A stretch of DNA of 64,000 nucleotides from Nocardioides zeae (GTDB taxonomy: Bacteria; Actinomycetota; Actinomycetes; Propionibacteriales; Nocardioidaceae). Below the pieces are notes generated by a model. It did no database searches. It had not been told where the DNA came from and saw nothing but the letters and a program-made list of their open reading frames with translations. Where the stretch lies: contig NZ_JAUTAN010000001.1 in assembly GCF_030818655.1 (NCBI RefSeq), forward strand, positions 1,054,001 through 1,118,000, given 5' to 3'. Both the position numbers and the translations under genes were made by a program. Positions 24,545 through 32,213 of this stretch are shown here, in pieces; position 1 is the stretch's first letter, and every line of letters starts with the position of its first letter.

Positions 24545-25156
24545 ATGGCCACGACCCGCGTGAACCCCGTCGACAAGCACGACGTGCGTCGGCGCGCCCT
24601 CGCCGAGTCGGCGCTGCGCACCCTCGGCGAGCTCGGCTACGCCAAGGCGTCGCTCCGCGAGATCGCCACCAACTCCGCGTTCAGCCACGGGATGGTGCAC
24701 TACTACTTCGCCGACAAGCTCGAGCTGATCGTCTACTGCGTGCGCTACTACAAGGAGACGTGCGTGACCCGGTACGACGGGGTCGTCAGCACGTCGCAGT
24801 CGGCCGACGAGCTGCTCGACGCCTTCGCCGCGAAGCTCTGCGAGACGATCGTCGACGAGGCGCCGATGCACCGGCTCTGGTACGACCTGCGCGCCCAGAG
24901 CATGTTCGAGGAGAGCCTGCGCGAGGCCGTCACGCAGATCGACCGCACGCTCGAGGACATGATCTGGCGGGTCGTGACCCGCTACGCCGAGCTCGGCGGA
25001 CGGTCCGTGACGGTGCCGCAGCACGCGGCGTACGGGATCCTCGACGGCGTGTTCCAGCAGGCACTGCTGGCCTACCTGGGCTCGGACGCTCCCGACGCGG
25101 CGCTCGAGGCCCTGCGCGCCGAGGTGCGCACGCTCGTGCCGCTGCTGGTGGGCTGA
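24545..25156 (+). CDS. TetR/AcrR family transcriptional regulator
   Basis: 203 residues. N-terminal HTH: LAESALRTLGELGYAKASLREIATNSAFSHGMVHYYFADKLEL, with the GMVHYYF recognition end typical of TetR proteins. The C-terminal ligand domain is helical (ADELLDAFAAKLCETIVDEAPMHRLWYDL). Preceded by CAGGAGGGA. Divergent from the SDR/DUF5938/acyl-CoA synthetase operon with a strong palindrome between them, so it most likely represses that operon until an acyl-CoA or related ligand binds. Confidence 0.88.
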   Translation: MATTRVNPVDKHDVRRRALAESALRTLGELGYAKASLREIATNSAFSHGMVHYYFADKLELIVYCVRYYKETCVTRYDGVVSTSQSADELLDAFAAKLCETIVDEAPMHRLWYDLRAQSMFEESLREAVTQIDRTLEDMIWRVVTRYAELGGRSVTVPQHAAYGILDGVFQQALLAYLGSDAPDAALEALRAEVRTLVPLLVG

Positions 25157-25171
25157 GCGCCGCCTTTCTCC

Positions 25172-25218
25172 GGTCGTGGTGTGAGCCCACCACTTTCCGC
25201 AGGCCTGGCACCACGACC
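25172..25218 (+). terminator. Inverted repeat after tetR, possible terminator
   Basis: GGTCGTGGTG (25172-25181) pairs perfectly with CACCACGACC (25209-25218) across a 27-nt loop. GTGGTG (25176-25181) can alternatively pair with CACCAC (25188-25193). No T run follows. It lies 15 nt after the tetR stop and upstream of the gene at 25251, so termination is the simplest reading. Confidence 0.5.
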
Positions 25219-25250
25219 CGGCGGTTGGGGGCGGGCGCGACACTGACGTC

Positions 25251-25622
25251 ATGCCGCCGGAGCCCAAGACCTGCCGCTCCTGCGGACGCCGCATCGAGTG
25301 GCGCAAGAAGTGGGAGCGCGACTGGGACCAGGTGCAGTACTGCTCCACCGCATGCCGACGTCGCGGCATCACCGCGGTCGACGAGCGGCTCGAGGCGCTG
25401 ATGCTCCAGCGGATCTCGCGGGGTGGGTCCACGGCCGACCCCGCCGACGTCGCGCTCGCCGTGGCCGACGGCGACGAGGCGGCAGCGGCGGAGCTCGCCG
25501 AGCCCGCTCGCCGCGCGGCCCGCCGCCTGGTCGCACGGGGAGAGGCCGAGATCGTGCAGCGCGGGAAGGTCGTCGACCCGTCGACGGCGAAGGGGGCGTT
25601 CGAGGTGCGTCGCCGGCGCTAG
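25251..25622 (+). CDS. DUF2256/DUF3253 domain protein
   Basis: 123 residues. The first 40 residues hold a zinc ribbon: CRSCGRRIEWRKKW then QVQYCSTACRRRG, two C-x2/3-C pairs as in DUF2256. Residues 45-120 (LEALMLQRISRG, ARRAARRLVARGEAEIVQRGKVVDPSTAKGAFEVRRR) match the winged-helix-like DUF3253, ending with the typical K-G-x-F/I-x-x-R-R. GACACT 6 nt upstream may be a -10 box. Function unknown; nucleic-acid binding is plausible. Confidence 0.85.
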   Translation: MPPEPKTCRSCGRRIEWRKKWERDWDQVQYCSTACRRRGITAVDERLEALMLQRISRGGSTADPADVALAVADGDEAAAAELAEPARRAARRLVARGEAEIVQRGKVVDPSTAKGAFEVRRRR

Positions 25623-25623
25623 G

Positions 25624-26523
25624 TCACCGTCGGTGGCGCCGTCGCACCCACCGGCTGGCCGCATCGGTACGCCGCGCCTCCGTCCCCGTCGCCAGGTCGC
25701 CCAGCTGGCGGATGCCCGGGGCGCCCCGCACGAGGTGGGCGAGGTGCACGAGCGCCATCTCGTCGAGCTGGTGGTCGGGGTCGCCGCAGTCGAAGATCCA
25801 GTGGTCGCCGGAGCCGACCATGGTGCCGCGCCACACCCGGAGCACGGCATCGCCGCGCTCGGCGACGTGGGTGCAGGTGACGACCTCGTGCTCGGGCGGG
25901 AGGTCGAACGGCCACGGCGGCTCGGCGGCCGTGGCGCCCGTGCGGGGCGACGGGACCCGCCAGGTCGGCGGTTGCTCCTCGTCGAGGACGGCGGGCGCGC
26001 CGGGCTGCCAGGCGAACACCCCGCGCCGGTCGGGCCACACCACGGCGAGGGCGGCGGGCGCGCGGCGGTGGAACCACCCCGACCAGCTCACCGTGTCGCC
26101 GAGGGCGTGCGCGGCGACCTGCTCGACGACCACGGGGACCCCCGCGAGCACGTCCTCGAGCAGGTCGCCGGGAGCGAGCCGGTGTCCCGCGACGACGCGG
26201 GAGGCGATGCGATCGAGGGAGCGCTTCATCAGCCCGTGGTCCAATCCCGACATCAGCAGCTCGGGGTGGTCGGCGCTGTGGCCCAGCCCGATCGTGTAGG
26301 CGAACGCCGGGCCGGGTTCGTCGTCCTGGCCGCAGTCGCCGTCCCCACAGTCGCACGGCCCGCCGCCCCCGACGCTCATCACCGACCAGCCGTGCTCGCG
26401 CACGCCGGCCAGGACGTGGCGGTCGAGCTCGTCGTAGTGCTCCGCCGGGCGACAGGCGTGGCAGTCGCACCGCCGGGCGCCGGCTGATCGGGGTCCCCGC
26501 GGTGGGGTGTCCCGTGGTGCCAT
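25624..26523 (-). CDS. DUF4262 domain protein
   Basis: 299 residues from ATG 26523. A Cys/His-rich beginning (CDCHACRPAEHYDELD, then CDCGDGDCG) precedes the DUF4262-like core: FAYTIGLGHSADHPELLMSGLDHGLMKRSLDRIA. Near the end, HWIFDCGDPDHQLDEMALVHLAHLVRGAPGI may be a second conserved module. No membrane segment. It converges with the DUF2256 gene (1 bp between stops). Function unknown; the cysteine clusters suggest metal binding. Confidence 0.72.
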   Translation of the reverse strand: MAPRDTPPRGPRSAGARRCDCHACRPAEHYDELDRHVLAGVREHGWSVMSVGGGGPCDCGDGDCGQDDEPGPAFAYTIGLGHSADHPELLMSGLDHGLMKRSLDRIASRVVAGHRLAPGDLLEDVLAGVPVVVEQVAAHALGDTVSWSGWFHRRAPAALAVVWPDRRGVFAWQPGAPAVLDEEQPPTWRVPSPRTGATAAEPPWPFDLPPEHEVVTCTHVAERGDAVLRVWRGTMVGSGDHWIFDCGDPDHQLDEMALVHLAHLVRGAPGIRQLGDLATGTEARRTDAASRWVRRRHRR

Positions 26524-26632
26524 CGCTCCTCCTTCGGGCGGGCCGTGACGGGCCCGGATCGGGAGCAGCAAGCGTGCACCGGATCGGCCGACGCCGGCGG
26601 GCGTCATCCACAGGGGCCGGAGGCCCCGCCCC

Positions 26633-27058
26633 TCACCCCGCGGGAGCCGCGGCGATGTCGAGGACCCAGGTCACGCCGTACGGGTCGGTGACCATCCCGT
26701 AGAGCGGCGACCAGCCCGACGGTGCGAGGGGCACGATCACCGTCGCGCCCTCGCCGGCCAGCCCCTCCCAGTAGCGCGTGAGCTCGTCGGTGTCGTCGCC
26801 GCGCACGGAGACGAAGTACGACGCGGTGCCGGCGTCGTACGGGCGGTCCGACGGCACGTCGAAGGCCATGACGTGGAAGCCGGCCGGGGAGACGACCTGG
26901 CCCCACATGACGTGGTCGGCCTCGGCGGGGTCGCCGACGGCGTGGGCGTCGGCGTACGTCGCGATGGCGAGCTCCCCGCCGAAGACGGAGCGGTAGTGCT
27001 CGAGGGCGGCGCGGGCGGTGCCGCGGAGGTTGACGTGGGTGACGGTGGTGACGGACAT
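26633..27058 (-). CDS. VOC family protein, PhnB-like glyoxalase fold
   Basis: 141 residues from ATG 27058. HVNLRGTARAALEHYRSVFGGEL is the start of PhnB-type VOC proteins, and YGMVTDPYGVTWVLDIA the characteristic end (D-P-x-G-x-x-W). These are small metal-dependent enzymes or binding proteins of the glyoxalase/bleomycin-resistance fold. Divergent from the WYL regulator at 27151 with a GAGGACA/TGTCCTC dyad between, so it is probably that regulator's target. Confidence 0.85.
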   Translation of the reverse strand: MSVTTVTHVNLRGTARAALEHYRSVFGGELAIATYADAHAVGDPAEADHVMWGQVVSPAGFHVMAFDVPSDRPYDAGTASYFVSVRGDDTDELTRYWEGLAGEGATVIVPLAPSGWSPLYGMVTDPYGVTWVLDIAAAPAG

Positions 27059-27110
27059 GGGTCTCTCCTCGGTGGTGGTGCGGGGGACGAGGACCACACT
27101 CCACCGCCAT

Positions 27111-27129
27111 GAGGACAGGTTGTGTCCTC
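27111..27129. promoter_or_regulatory. Dyad operator between VOC gene and WYL regulator
   Basis: Perfect inverted repeat GAGGACA (27111-27117) / TGTCCTC (27123-27129), 5-bp spacer, 21 bp upstream of the regulator ATG and 52 bp upstream of the VOC gene. Best explained as the binding site of the WYL protein. Confidence 0.65.
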
Positions 27130-27150
27130 TTCTCCTGCGATCATCGGGGC

Positions 27151-28125
27151 ATGCCCACGACGTCGTCCCGGATGCTGACGCTGCTCTCCCTCCTGCAGTC
27201 GCGGCGCGACTGGCCGGGCGGGGTGCTGGCGGAGCGTCTCGACGTGAGCACGCGGACCGTGCGGCGCGACGTCGACCGCCTCCGGGACCTCGGCTACCGG
27301 ATCGCCACGGTGAAGGGGCCGGACGGCGGCTACCGGCTCGACGCGGGCGCCGACCTGCCTCCGCTGCTGTTCGACGACGACCAGGCCGTCGCGCTCACCG
27401 TGGCCCTGCAGGTGGCGACGACGGCGGGGGCCGGGATCGGGGACGACGCGCTACGCGCGCTCGGGACCCTGCGCCAGGTGATGCCGACGCGGCTGCGTCA
27501 CCGGATCGACGCGCTGAGCGTCGAGGCGGTGCGGCCGCCGGGGTCGTCCGACGACGCGGACCCGGCGGTGCTCGTCGCCGTCGGGGCTGCCGTGCGGGCG
27601 CGGGAGGTGCTGCGCTTCGACTACGGTGCCGACGCCGAGCGCCGTCGGGCCGAGCCGCACCACGTGGTGACGTGGCGGGGGCGCTGGTACCTCGTCGCCT
27701 TCGACCTCGACCGCGACGACTGGCGCACCTTCCGCGTCGACCGGATCGCGCCGCGCACCCCGAACGGCCCGCGCTTCACGCCGCGGGAGCTGCCGGGCGG
27801 CGACGTCGCGACGTACCTGACCGGGGTGTTCCGGGGCAGCGCCGACGGGGTCGGCTGGCCGTGCACGGGCGAGGTGGTGGTGGGGCTGCCGCTGGCCGAG
27901 GTGCTGCCGTACGTCGGGGACGGCGTCGCCGTCGCGCTCGACGAGGGGCGCACGCGGCTGACGGTCGGGTCGTGGTCGTGGGTGGGGGTCGTCGCCGCGG
28001 TGCTGCGGTACGACGCGGAGATCGAGGTCGTCGGGCCCGACGCGCTGCGCGAGGCGTTCGCGCGGGTGGGGGAGCGCTGTGGGCGGGCGGGATGTGGTAC
28101 TCCCGGACGCTCGATCGGCACCTGA
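27151..28125 (+). CDS. YafY-type HTH/WYL-domain transcriptional regulator
   Basis: 324 residues from ATG 27151. N-terminal winged HTH (RMLTLLSLLQSRRDWPGGVLAERLDVSTRTVRRDVDRLRDLGYRI) with a following wing GPDGGYRLDAG, then the WYL domain (LRFDYGADAERRRAEPHHVVTWRGRWYLVAFDLDRDDWRTFRVDRI) containing the WYL and RTFRVDR motifs. A C-terminal WCX region follows. WYL domains bind ligands, often nucleic acid or nucleotides. Divergent from the VOC gene and likely its regulator. Confidence 0.9.
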   Translation: MPTTSSRMLTLLSLLQSRRDWPGGVLAERLDVSTRTVRRDVDRLRDLGYRIATVKGPDGGYRLDAGADLPPLLFDDDQAVALTVALQVATTAGAGIGDDALRALGTLRQVMPTRLRHRIDALSVEAVRPPGSSDDADPAVLVAVGAAVRAREVLRFDYGADAERRRAEPHHVVTWRGRWYLVAFDLDRDDWRTFRVDRIAPRTPNGPRFTPRELPGGDVATYLTGVFRGSADGVGWPCTGEVVVGLPLAEVLPYVGDGVAVALDEGRTRLTVGSWSWVGVVAAVLRYDAEIEVVGPDALREAFARVGERCGRAGCGTPGRSIGT

Positions 28126-28154
28126 GGTGGAGCCGTTGCCCCGTCGATCGGCCG

Positions 28155-28160
28155 TAGCGT
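28155..28160 (+). promoter_or_regulatory. -10 box of the VanZ-like gene
   Basis: TAGCGT lies exactly 6 nt before GTG 28167. It is the same hexamer and spacing as at the ene-reductase gene (1993/2005), implying leaderless transcription. Confidence 0.5.
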
Positions 28161-28166
28161 CCTCGC

Positions 28167-28688
28167 GTGATCACGACCTTCCTCATCGAGCATCCCTGGC
28201 TGTCGCCGACGGCGCTCGCCCTCCTCCTCGTCGTCGGCCCGCTCGTGGGACGGCTGGTGGCGCACCGGCCGGGTGCCGCCTGGGTGCTGACCGGCCTCGC
28301 GACGGTGCCGGTCGTGGTCCTCACGATGCTCCCGACCGACCGGAGAGCCTTCGAGCGGTGCGAGGTCGCGTGGACCATGCCGACCCCGGGACGCGTCGAG
28401 CTCGCGGCCAACGTCGTGCTGTTCGTGGCGCCCGTGCTCCTCGCCGCGGTGGCGACCCGGCGCCCGCTGCTGGTGGCGGTCGCCGGTAGCGCGCTGAGTG
28501 CACTGATCGAGACCGTGCAGGCCCTGGCGCCGGCCCTCGGGCGGTCCTGCTCGACGAACGACTGGCTCTCCAACACCATCGGGGTCGCCCTCGGTGCGGC
28601 GCTGGGGGTGGTGGCCCTGCGGCTCGCCGGTCCGGTGGGCCCGGGGTCGCGCTTGACGATCCGTCCACGGTCGTTGACGCGTCCCTGA
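28167..28688 (+). CDS. VanZ family membrane protein
   Basis: 173 residues from GTG 28167. About four to five hydrophobic helices. ANVVLFVAPVLLAAV and SALIETVQALAPALGRSCSTNDWLSNTIGVALGAALG carry the family pattern N-x-x-x-F...E-x-x-Q...D-x-x-x-N-x-x-G-x-x-x-G. VanZ-like proteins give low-level teicoplanin resistance in enterococci, but most chromosomal members have unknown function in cell-envelope lipid metabolism. No operon partner; the ferredoxin gene follows after 53 nt. Confidence 0.85.
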   Translation: MITTFLIEHPWLSPTALALLLVVGPLVGRLVAHRPGAAWVLTGLATVPVVVLTMLPTDRRAFERCEVAWTMPTPGRVELAANVVLFVAPVLLAAVATRRPLLVAVAGSALSALIETVQALAPALGRSCSTNDWLSNTIGVALGAALGVVALRLAGPVGPGSRLTIRPRSLTRP

Positions 28689-28741
28689 CCCCCTCCGAGG
28701 GTGGGGCCGACGGGGGCCGCAGCGTGGACGGAGGTCAGGAC

Positions 28742-28972
28742 ATGGCGAACGAGCAAGGGTCGGCGGTGGAGGTGCGGGTCGAACGGGGCTGCATCTCGTC
28801 GGGCATCTGCGTCGAGATCGCGCCGGAGTCGTTCGAGCTCGTGGGCGTGCGGGCCAGGCCGCGCCTCCCGCTGGCGGACTCGCCCGAGGCGCGATCGGCA
28901 CTGCAGGAGGCCGTCGAGGCCTGCCCGGTGGAGGCCATCCTGGTGCTGCCGGCCGCGCCCGACGCTCCCTGA
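28742..28972 (+). CDS. Small ferredoxin, P450-type [3Fe-4S]/[4Fe-4S]
   Basis: 76 residues from ATG 28742, preceded by GGAGG. C-ISSGI-C followed by VEACPVEAI is the three-cysteine pattern of actinobacterial FdxD-like ferredoxins, where the second of four canonical positions is not Cys (here in ISSG). Such proteins pass electrons to cytochrome P450s. No intact P450 gene lies nearby (only the fragment at 48363), so the partner must be elsewhere. Confidence 0.85.
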   Translation: MANEQGSAVEVRVERGCISSGICVEIAPESFELVGVRARPRLPLADSPEARSALQEAVEACPVEAILVLPAAPDAP

Positions 28973-28996
28973 GGGCGCCGGGCGCGGCCGCGCGGG

Positions 28997-29512
28997 TCAG
29001 CTCGCGGCAGAGCGGGGGGCGGGCCACTGCACGCCGACGCTCTCCATCCCCGCCATGATGTCCATGCCCGGGTTGGCCTGCAGCACCTCCTTGAAGGTGG
29101 GGCTGCCGACGACGACGGGCTTGAAGGAGCGCAGGAAGTCGTCGATCTCCTTCGCCTCGCGCTCGGGCAGCCCGAACTCCTCGTAGGCCGGGGTAACGAT
29201 GTCGTTGAACAGCGCGTCCCAGTACTCCTCGGTGATGCCCATGCCGCGGTGCGCGGTGGCCATGTCGGGGCCGGTGTAGGTGTGCGGCCCGCCCCAGTGC
29301 TCCCCGAGGAACTCGACGAACCCGCTGATCTCCTCCTGCACCTCGGCCTGGGTCTTGTGGTTCCAGATGTGGCCGATGGTCGGGTTGAGCATCGCGCGCT
29401 GGACGAGGATCGCGGCGAGGAACTTCACGGTCGGGAGGCCGCCGAGGCGGTCGTACAGGCTGGCGTCGTCGGCCGGCGTGGTGGCTTCGGGGGTGGCGGT
29501 GGTGTCGGTCAT
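28997..29512 (-). CDS. Group 1 truncated haemoglobin
   Basis: 171 residues. LYDRLGGLPTVKFLAAILVQRAML is the beginning of the 2-on-2 globin fold; the proximal His is in MATAHRGMGITEEYWDALF. A 15-residue polar N-terminal extension and a C-terminal tail exceed the roughly 120-residue minimum. Likely role: oxygen or nitric-oxide binding, possibly NO dioxygenation. Divergent from the AraC-type gene at 29625. A -35 TTGACG and -10 CATCGT (minus strand) end 7 nt before the ATG. Confidence 0.85.
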   Translation of the reverse strand: MTDTTATPEATTPADDASLYDRLGGLPTVKFLAAILVQRAMLNPTIGHIWNHKTQAEVQEEISGFVEFLGEHWGGPHTYTGPDMATAHRGMGITEEYWDALFNDIVTPAYEEFGLPEREAKEIDDFLRSFKPVVVGSPTFKEVLQANPGMDIMAGMESVGVQWPAPRSAAS

Positions 29513-29519
29513 GGGTCCG

Positions 29520-29549
29520 ACGATGAAAGTGACGGAACAAATGCGTCAA
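29520..29549 (-). promoter_or_regulatory. Promoter of the truncated haemoglobin gene
   Basis: On the minus strand TTGACG (29549-29544) and CATCGT (29525-29520) are separated by 18 bp; the -10 box is followed by 7 nt and the ATG at 29512. This is again a near-leaderless arrangement. Confidence 0.6.
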
Positions 29550-29624
29550 CAACTGTCGACGGATCGACAAGTCCTGTCATGTGACGGTAACCACGCGACG
29601 CCGCCGCTGTGCTTCACTCCTCGG

Positions 29625-30581
29625 GTGGACGTCGACACCCGAACCGTTCCGGCACGGGAGCGCTACGACTACTGGGTCGCGAGCGTCTCCGACCGCTTCG
29701 TGCCGCTGCGCACGACCGTGCCGTCCCGCGAGGGCCTGCAGGGGCGGATCCGAAGCGCGCAGGTCGCCGACGTCGGCGTCCGACGGATCGCCGGCACCGA
29801 GCACCGCTTCGAGCGGCGGGAGTGCGACATCAGCCGGAGCGGTGACCGCGACGTGCTCAGCATCGTGTTCCTCCACCGGGGTGCGACGACCGTCGAGCAG
29901 GACGGCCGCGTGGCGACCCTCCTGCCGGGGGACTTCCTGCTCTACGACAGCGAGCGGCCGTTCGACTTCTGCAGCCACGGCCCGTTCGACTACTCGATCG
30001 CGATGCTGCCCAAGGACCTGCTGGCGTTCGGCGCCGACGACTACCGCGACCTCACCGTGCGACCGCGGCCGGGCGGCCGCGGGGTGGAGGCCCTGGTGTG
30101 GCGGCTCGTGACCTCGCTGTCGTCGTGGGACACGACGTCGGTGGGCGACCGTCGAGCCGCCGGTCTCGAGCGGGCGCTGGTCGCGCTGGTCTCGGCGCTG
30201 GCCCCGTTGGGCGAGCCCCCCAGCCCGCGGGAGGTCCTCGTCGACGTCGCCCGAGCACTCGTGCTCCACCACCTCACGGATCCTCGGCTCTCGCCGGCGT
30301 CGGTCGCCGCCGCCTGCGGGATCTCGGTGAGCTACCTCCACCGCCTGTTCGAGCCGGAGCCGGCGACGGTGGCCGCCTTCATCCGGGAGGAGCGGCTGCT
30401 CCTGGCCCACGAGCGTCTCGTCGACCCGGGGAACCGGGGCGAGTCGATCGCGGCGATCGGCCGCGCCTGCGGCTTCGACGATCCCGCGCACTTCAGCCGG
30501 CTGGTGCGCCAACGGTTCGGCGTGGCGCCCACCGAGCTACGGCGGAGTGGCGTGCTGGCGGGCGGCCTCGTACCGGTCTAG
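29625..30581 (+). CDS. AraC-family transcriptional regulator
   Basis: 318 residues if the GTG at 29625 is the start; the frame is open much further upstream, but there it is antisense to the globin gene. Residues 1-190 look like the AraC-binding-like domain 2 (RERYDYWVASVSDRF, GDFLLYDSERPFDF). The C-terminal double HTH contains SPASVAAACGISVSYLHRLFEPEP and RACGFDDPAHFSRLVRQRFGVAPTELR. Divergent to the truncated haemoglobin, which it may control. Converges and overlaps by 4 bases with the gene at 30578. Confidence 0.83.
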   Translation: MDVDTRTVPARERYDYWVASVSDRFVPLRTTVPSREGLQGRIRSAQVADVGVRRIAGTEHRFERRECDISRSGDRDVLSIVFLHRGATTVEQDGRVATLLPGDFLLYDSERPFDFCSHGPFDYSIAMLPKDLLAFGADDYRDLTVRPRPGGRGVEALVWRLVTSLSSWDTTSVGDRRAAGLERALVALVSALAPLGEPPSPREVLVDVARALVLHHLTDPRLSPASVAAACGISVSYLHRLFEPEPATVAAFIREERLLLAHERLVDPGNRGESIAAIGRACGFDDPAHFSRLVRQRFGVAPTELRRSGVLAGGLVPV

Positions 30582-31129
30582 AGGACGACCGCGAGCACGA
30601 TCAGCAGCACGACCAGGCCGATGAGAAGGCCGCCGACGGCGACCGCCGCGACGGTCAGGCCGACCTTCGCCGTGCTGTTCATCTTCTTGGTGAGCCCGAG
30701 GTGCTGGGCCGGGCCGTCGATGAGCCGCTTGCCCTCGCTGGAGTCGAAGGAGTAGCCGACGACGGCGCCGACGTTGCCGTCGTCGTCCATGCCGACCTCC
30801 TTGCGGAAGGACTTCGACACGACCATGCCCTGCTGGACGGACTTCGAGGCGCGCAGCACGGGGCGGGGCACGCCGCCGGCATCGAGCCCGGCCTCCCACG
30901 TGACCGTGGTCTGGCGGTCGGTCACGGTGTAGGTGTCGGACGCGGCGTCCACCGTCACGAGGTGCTGGAAGGACGACTCGAGCGACTTCCGCTTCATCAG
31001 CGTCGACCACTGCTGGTCGACGATGTCGATCTGCACCGTGAATCCGGTGGGGGTCTCGTCGGCGACCATGTACGGCGTGTTCGCCGTTGCGCGACGTACC
31101 TCGGCTGCGAGCTCAGCGGCGGTGACCAT
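30578..31129 (-). CDS. Hypothetical protein with C-terminal membrane anchor
   Basis: 183 residues from ATG 31129. Residues 1-145 are soluble with strand-like segments (GFTVQIDIVDQQWSTLM, DTYTVTDRQTTVTWEAG), then a strong hydrophobic tail of about 35 residues (VGLTVAAVAVGGLLIGLVVLLIVLAVVL). This suggests a tail-anchored protein with its domain in the cytoplasm. No family recognised. Confidence 0.68.
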   Translation of the reverse strand: MVTAAELAAEVRRATANTPYMVADETPTGFTVQIDIVDQQWSTLMKRKSLESSFQHLVTVDAASDTYTVTDRQTTVTWEAGLDAGGVPRPVLRASKSVQQGMVVSKSFRKEVGMDDDGNVGAVVGYSFDSSEGKRLIDGPAQHLGLTKKMNSTAKVGLTVAAVAVGGLLIGLVVLLIVLAVVL

Positions 31130-31222
31130 GGGGCGACAGTACGCCGGGGGTGGGGGCCCTTGACGGTGGTCGAGGTGGCTCGGATGCTGGCCGTCGGCAC
31201 AGTCTCGAGGCGGTGGGGTGCG

Positions 31223-31977
31223 ATGACGACCTATTCCGGCACGAAGGAGTTCGAGGGCGCGCGGTTCGTGCGGTCGAGCCTCAAGGGGGCGACCATCCGC
31301 TTCTCGGACGTCAGCGGCATGACCATGCGCGGGGTCGACCTGGACGGGCTCGACATCGACAGCCACGACCTGATGTTCGGCAGGCTGCTCGTGAACGGGG
31401 TGGACGTCGTACCGCTCGTGGAGGCCGAGCTCAACTGCCGGTTCCCGGGGCGGGAGCTGCAGAACGCGAAGGACCCCGAGGGGCTGCGCACCGCGGGTGG
31501 GAGGCGGTGCAGGCGGCGTGGGCGGAGACGGTGGCGTCGACGCCTCCCTCGTTGCTGGATGCGCACGTCGAGGACGAGTGGTCGCTGGTCGAGACCCTGC
31601 GCCACCTCGTGCTGGCCACCGACGCGTGGCTGCGGGGCGGGGTGCTCGGGGTCGAGCAGCCGTTCCACGAGCTCGGGCTGATCTTCACCGGCGCGGGGGA
31701 AATGGGCTTCGACATGTCGATCTTCCGGACGGACACGCCTGGTTTTGAGGAGGTCGTTGCCGTGCGCGCCGAGCGCCAGGCGATGGTGACGGAGCTCCTG
31801 GCGACCGCGACGCCGGAGCTGCTGGCCGAGGAGCGCCGGAACCCGTGGGGCGGCGACGACTGGAAGCCGACGGTGGGGGACTGCGTGCGCGTGATCCTGG
31901 AGGAGGAGTGGGCGCACCTGCGCTACGTACGGCGCGACCTGGCGCTGCTGGGTGAGAAGAGTGTCGCGGGCTCGTGA
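31223..31977 (+). pseudogene. DinB family gene with pentapeptide-like N terminus, frame-disrupted
   Basis: Two frames must be joined. From ATG 31223, MTTYSGTKEFEGARFVRSSL leads through SDVSGMTMRGVDLDGLDI (pentapeptide-like) to KDPEGLRTA. Homologous-looking sequence continues in another frame with GWEAVQAAWAETVA and a DinB core (WSLVETLRHLVLATDAWL, EEEWAHLRYVRRDL) to 31977. The break is between about 31490 and 31500, in CCGCGGGTGGG; restoring one base joins the frames. Intact homologues are Zn-binding transferase-like proteins. A sequencing error and a real mutation look the same here. Confidence 0.75.
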
Positions 31978-32213
31978 TGTCGCGTTTCGCGGCCGGAAAT
32001 TAGCGCGGTGGATCGCTGAGCCGACGTGTGCTCAGTGATCTCACGCGCTCTCTGAGGGAGCCCCCACCCATCGAACCGGAGTCCGCAGGAGACGTCCCGG
32101 GTCGGTCTGATGATGCTTGAGGGGTGGCGATACTGCTTCGAACTCAGTAGCGCCTGCGGCCCCTCGTGCAGTGCATGGATTCACGGGGGTGCCGAGGGGA
32201 TCTCCGAGGGGGC
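31978..32213. other. Gene-free stretch at the left edge of the accessory island
   Basis: 236 bp with no coding frame I would defend. The minus strand contains GGTTCGATGGGTGG, which faintly resembles the 3' end of a tRNA, but no acceptor stem or cloverleaf can be built. This is a plausible but unproven island boundary. Confidence 0.4.

Noticed and set aside
32060..32110. tRNA 3' end on the minus strand marking the island
   Set aside because: Only a GGTTCGA-like loop is present; no cloverleaf and no matching repeat at the other island edge.
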